DNA of 64,000 nt, taken from NCBI GenBank assembly GCA_043228905.1, contig JBHGNT010000002.1, forward strand, positions 28,086,001 to 28,150,000, written 5' to 3'. The DNA comes from Azolla caroliniana (taxonomy: Eukaryota; Polypodiophyta). The notes beneath the pieces are model-generated. The model saw only the letters and a list, made by a program, of their open reading frames with translations. It was not told where the DNA came from and did no database searches. Below, piece after piece: positions 63,460 through 64,000 of the stretch. A program made the position numbers and the translations under genes. Every line of letters begins with the position of its first letter. The stretch's first letter is position 1.

Positions 63460-63810
63460 CCCGTCTTTCTTGCAATGTAGCTTGAGTTTCTTCTGGAAAG
63501 ATGGTTAATATATTGAACTTGGTGATATGTGATCCTGGGCTCAATATGCCTTTCTCTTTTGTTCCTTTTCTTGGTTTTAATTTTAGCGGTTGAAGGTATT
63601 TGTACAATGAAGTTTGGATTTCAATTTCCATCAATGACTTTTGTACAACGTGATTAATTTTTTCTGAGAGACGGTTAAGTTATGAATTGTAGTTAATGTG
63701 GTCATGAGCTCAATCCCTCTCTGTGTATATCTTACACAATGTAGCTAGAACTTATTTGAAGGAGATGGCTAATTGATTGAACTTAGTACCACAGGGTTCT
63801 GAATCCAAAT
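63175..63810 (+). repeat. Array of tRNA-like (SINE-type) units in an intron
   Basis: Five diverged units lie at about 63175-63227, 63365-63414, 63499-63546, 63669-63715 and 63763-63810. Each has an A-box-like start ((A)TGGTTAA or similar), then (A)TTGAACTTAGTA, then a B-box-like end such as GGTTCTTAGCTCAA, GAGTTCAAAC or GGTTCTGAATCCAA. Between units, TTGCA(CA)ATGTAG(C/T)TTGA(G/A)TTTCTT recurs. This pattern resembles decayed tRNA-derived sequences. A (TC)n tract occurs at 63427-63455. No unit looks like a functional tRNA. Confidence 0.6.
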
Positions 63811-64000
63811 GCTATATCTTTCTTGCACAATGTAGTTTGAATTTCTTTTGGCATTTAGCACCACCTCTCTCTCTATATATATGTCTCTTTCTTGCTCCTT
63901 CAAAGGCATTAAAGAGGTTACCATTGAGAATGTAATTATCATGCTTTCATTATTGCAGACGACGTTGCACTTTTAGCAATTACCTTAGGAGATACACAAA

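Overview
This is a plant nuclear genome segment: A+T-rich, with GT-AG introns, simple-sequence repeats, retroelement remains and typical land-plant gene families (NPH3, Dof, PPR-DYW, MOS11, a DnaJ-X chaperone, KAE1). The PPR protein has very uniform P-L-S repeats and a 'WW' version of the PG box, which fits a fern or other seed-free vascular plant best. That placement is an inference from style, not a proof.

Layout, left to right. At 94-2193 (+) lie the last five exons of a DnaJ-X-domain protein (DJC/J10-like). At 3668-7663 (-) is an NPH3/RPT2-type BTB protein with three coding exons. Its upstream flank, about 1 kb from the ATG, holds G-boxes spaced 22 bp apart and TGACGTCA sites. From 8.9 to 16.6 kb I see no gene, only a solo copia-like LTR (13776-14339). 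At 16647-17582 (-) is an intronless Dof gene. From 17.6 to 32.9 kb there are no intact genes, but there is a 5'-truncated LINE (about 22951-24715), a 54-bp-arm foldback (25602-25913) and a retroposed chimera (27137-30515). The chimera is flanked by 16-bp target-site duplications, ends in poly(A), and joins pieces of starch branching enzyme, Rab GDI and NAT10-type RNA acetyltransferase. At 32930-36020 (-) is KAE1, complete in three exons. At 38595-40255 (-) is a CYCLING DOF FACTOR-like gene in two exons. At 45466-45687 (-) is an orphan PCNA last exon. At 47603-50047 (+) is a MOS11/Tho1-like gene in five exons. At 56415-59357 (+) is an intronless 980-residue PPR-DYW editing factor. At the right edge (62888-63007, +) is the probable first coding exon of an unidentified gene, whose intron carries a tandem array of tRNA-like repeat units.

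The genes are not an operon or cluster. Each is an independent nuclear gene. Two Dof genes and one NPH3 gene have light- or clock-related relatives in other plants, but nothing here shows that they are co-regulated. The most unusual item is the chimeric retroposon, where the order of segments (SBE, GDI-C, NAT10, GDI-C, GDI-N, SBE-C) suggests template switching during reverse transcription before a single insertion event.
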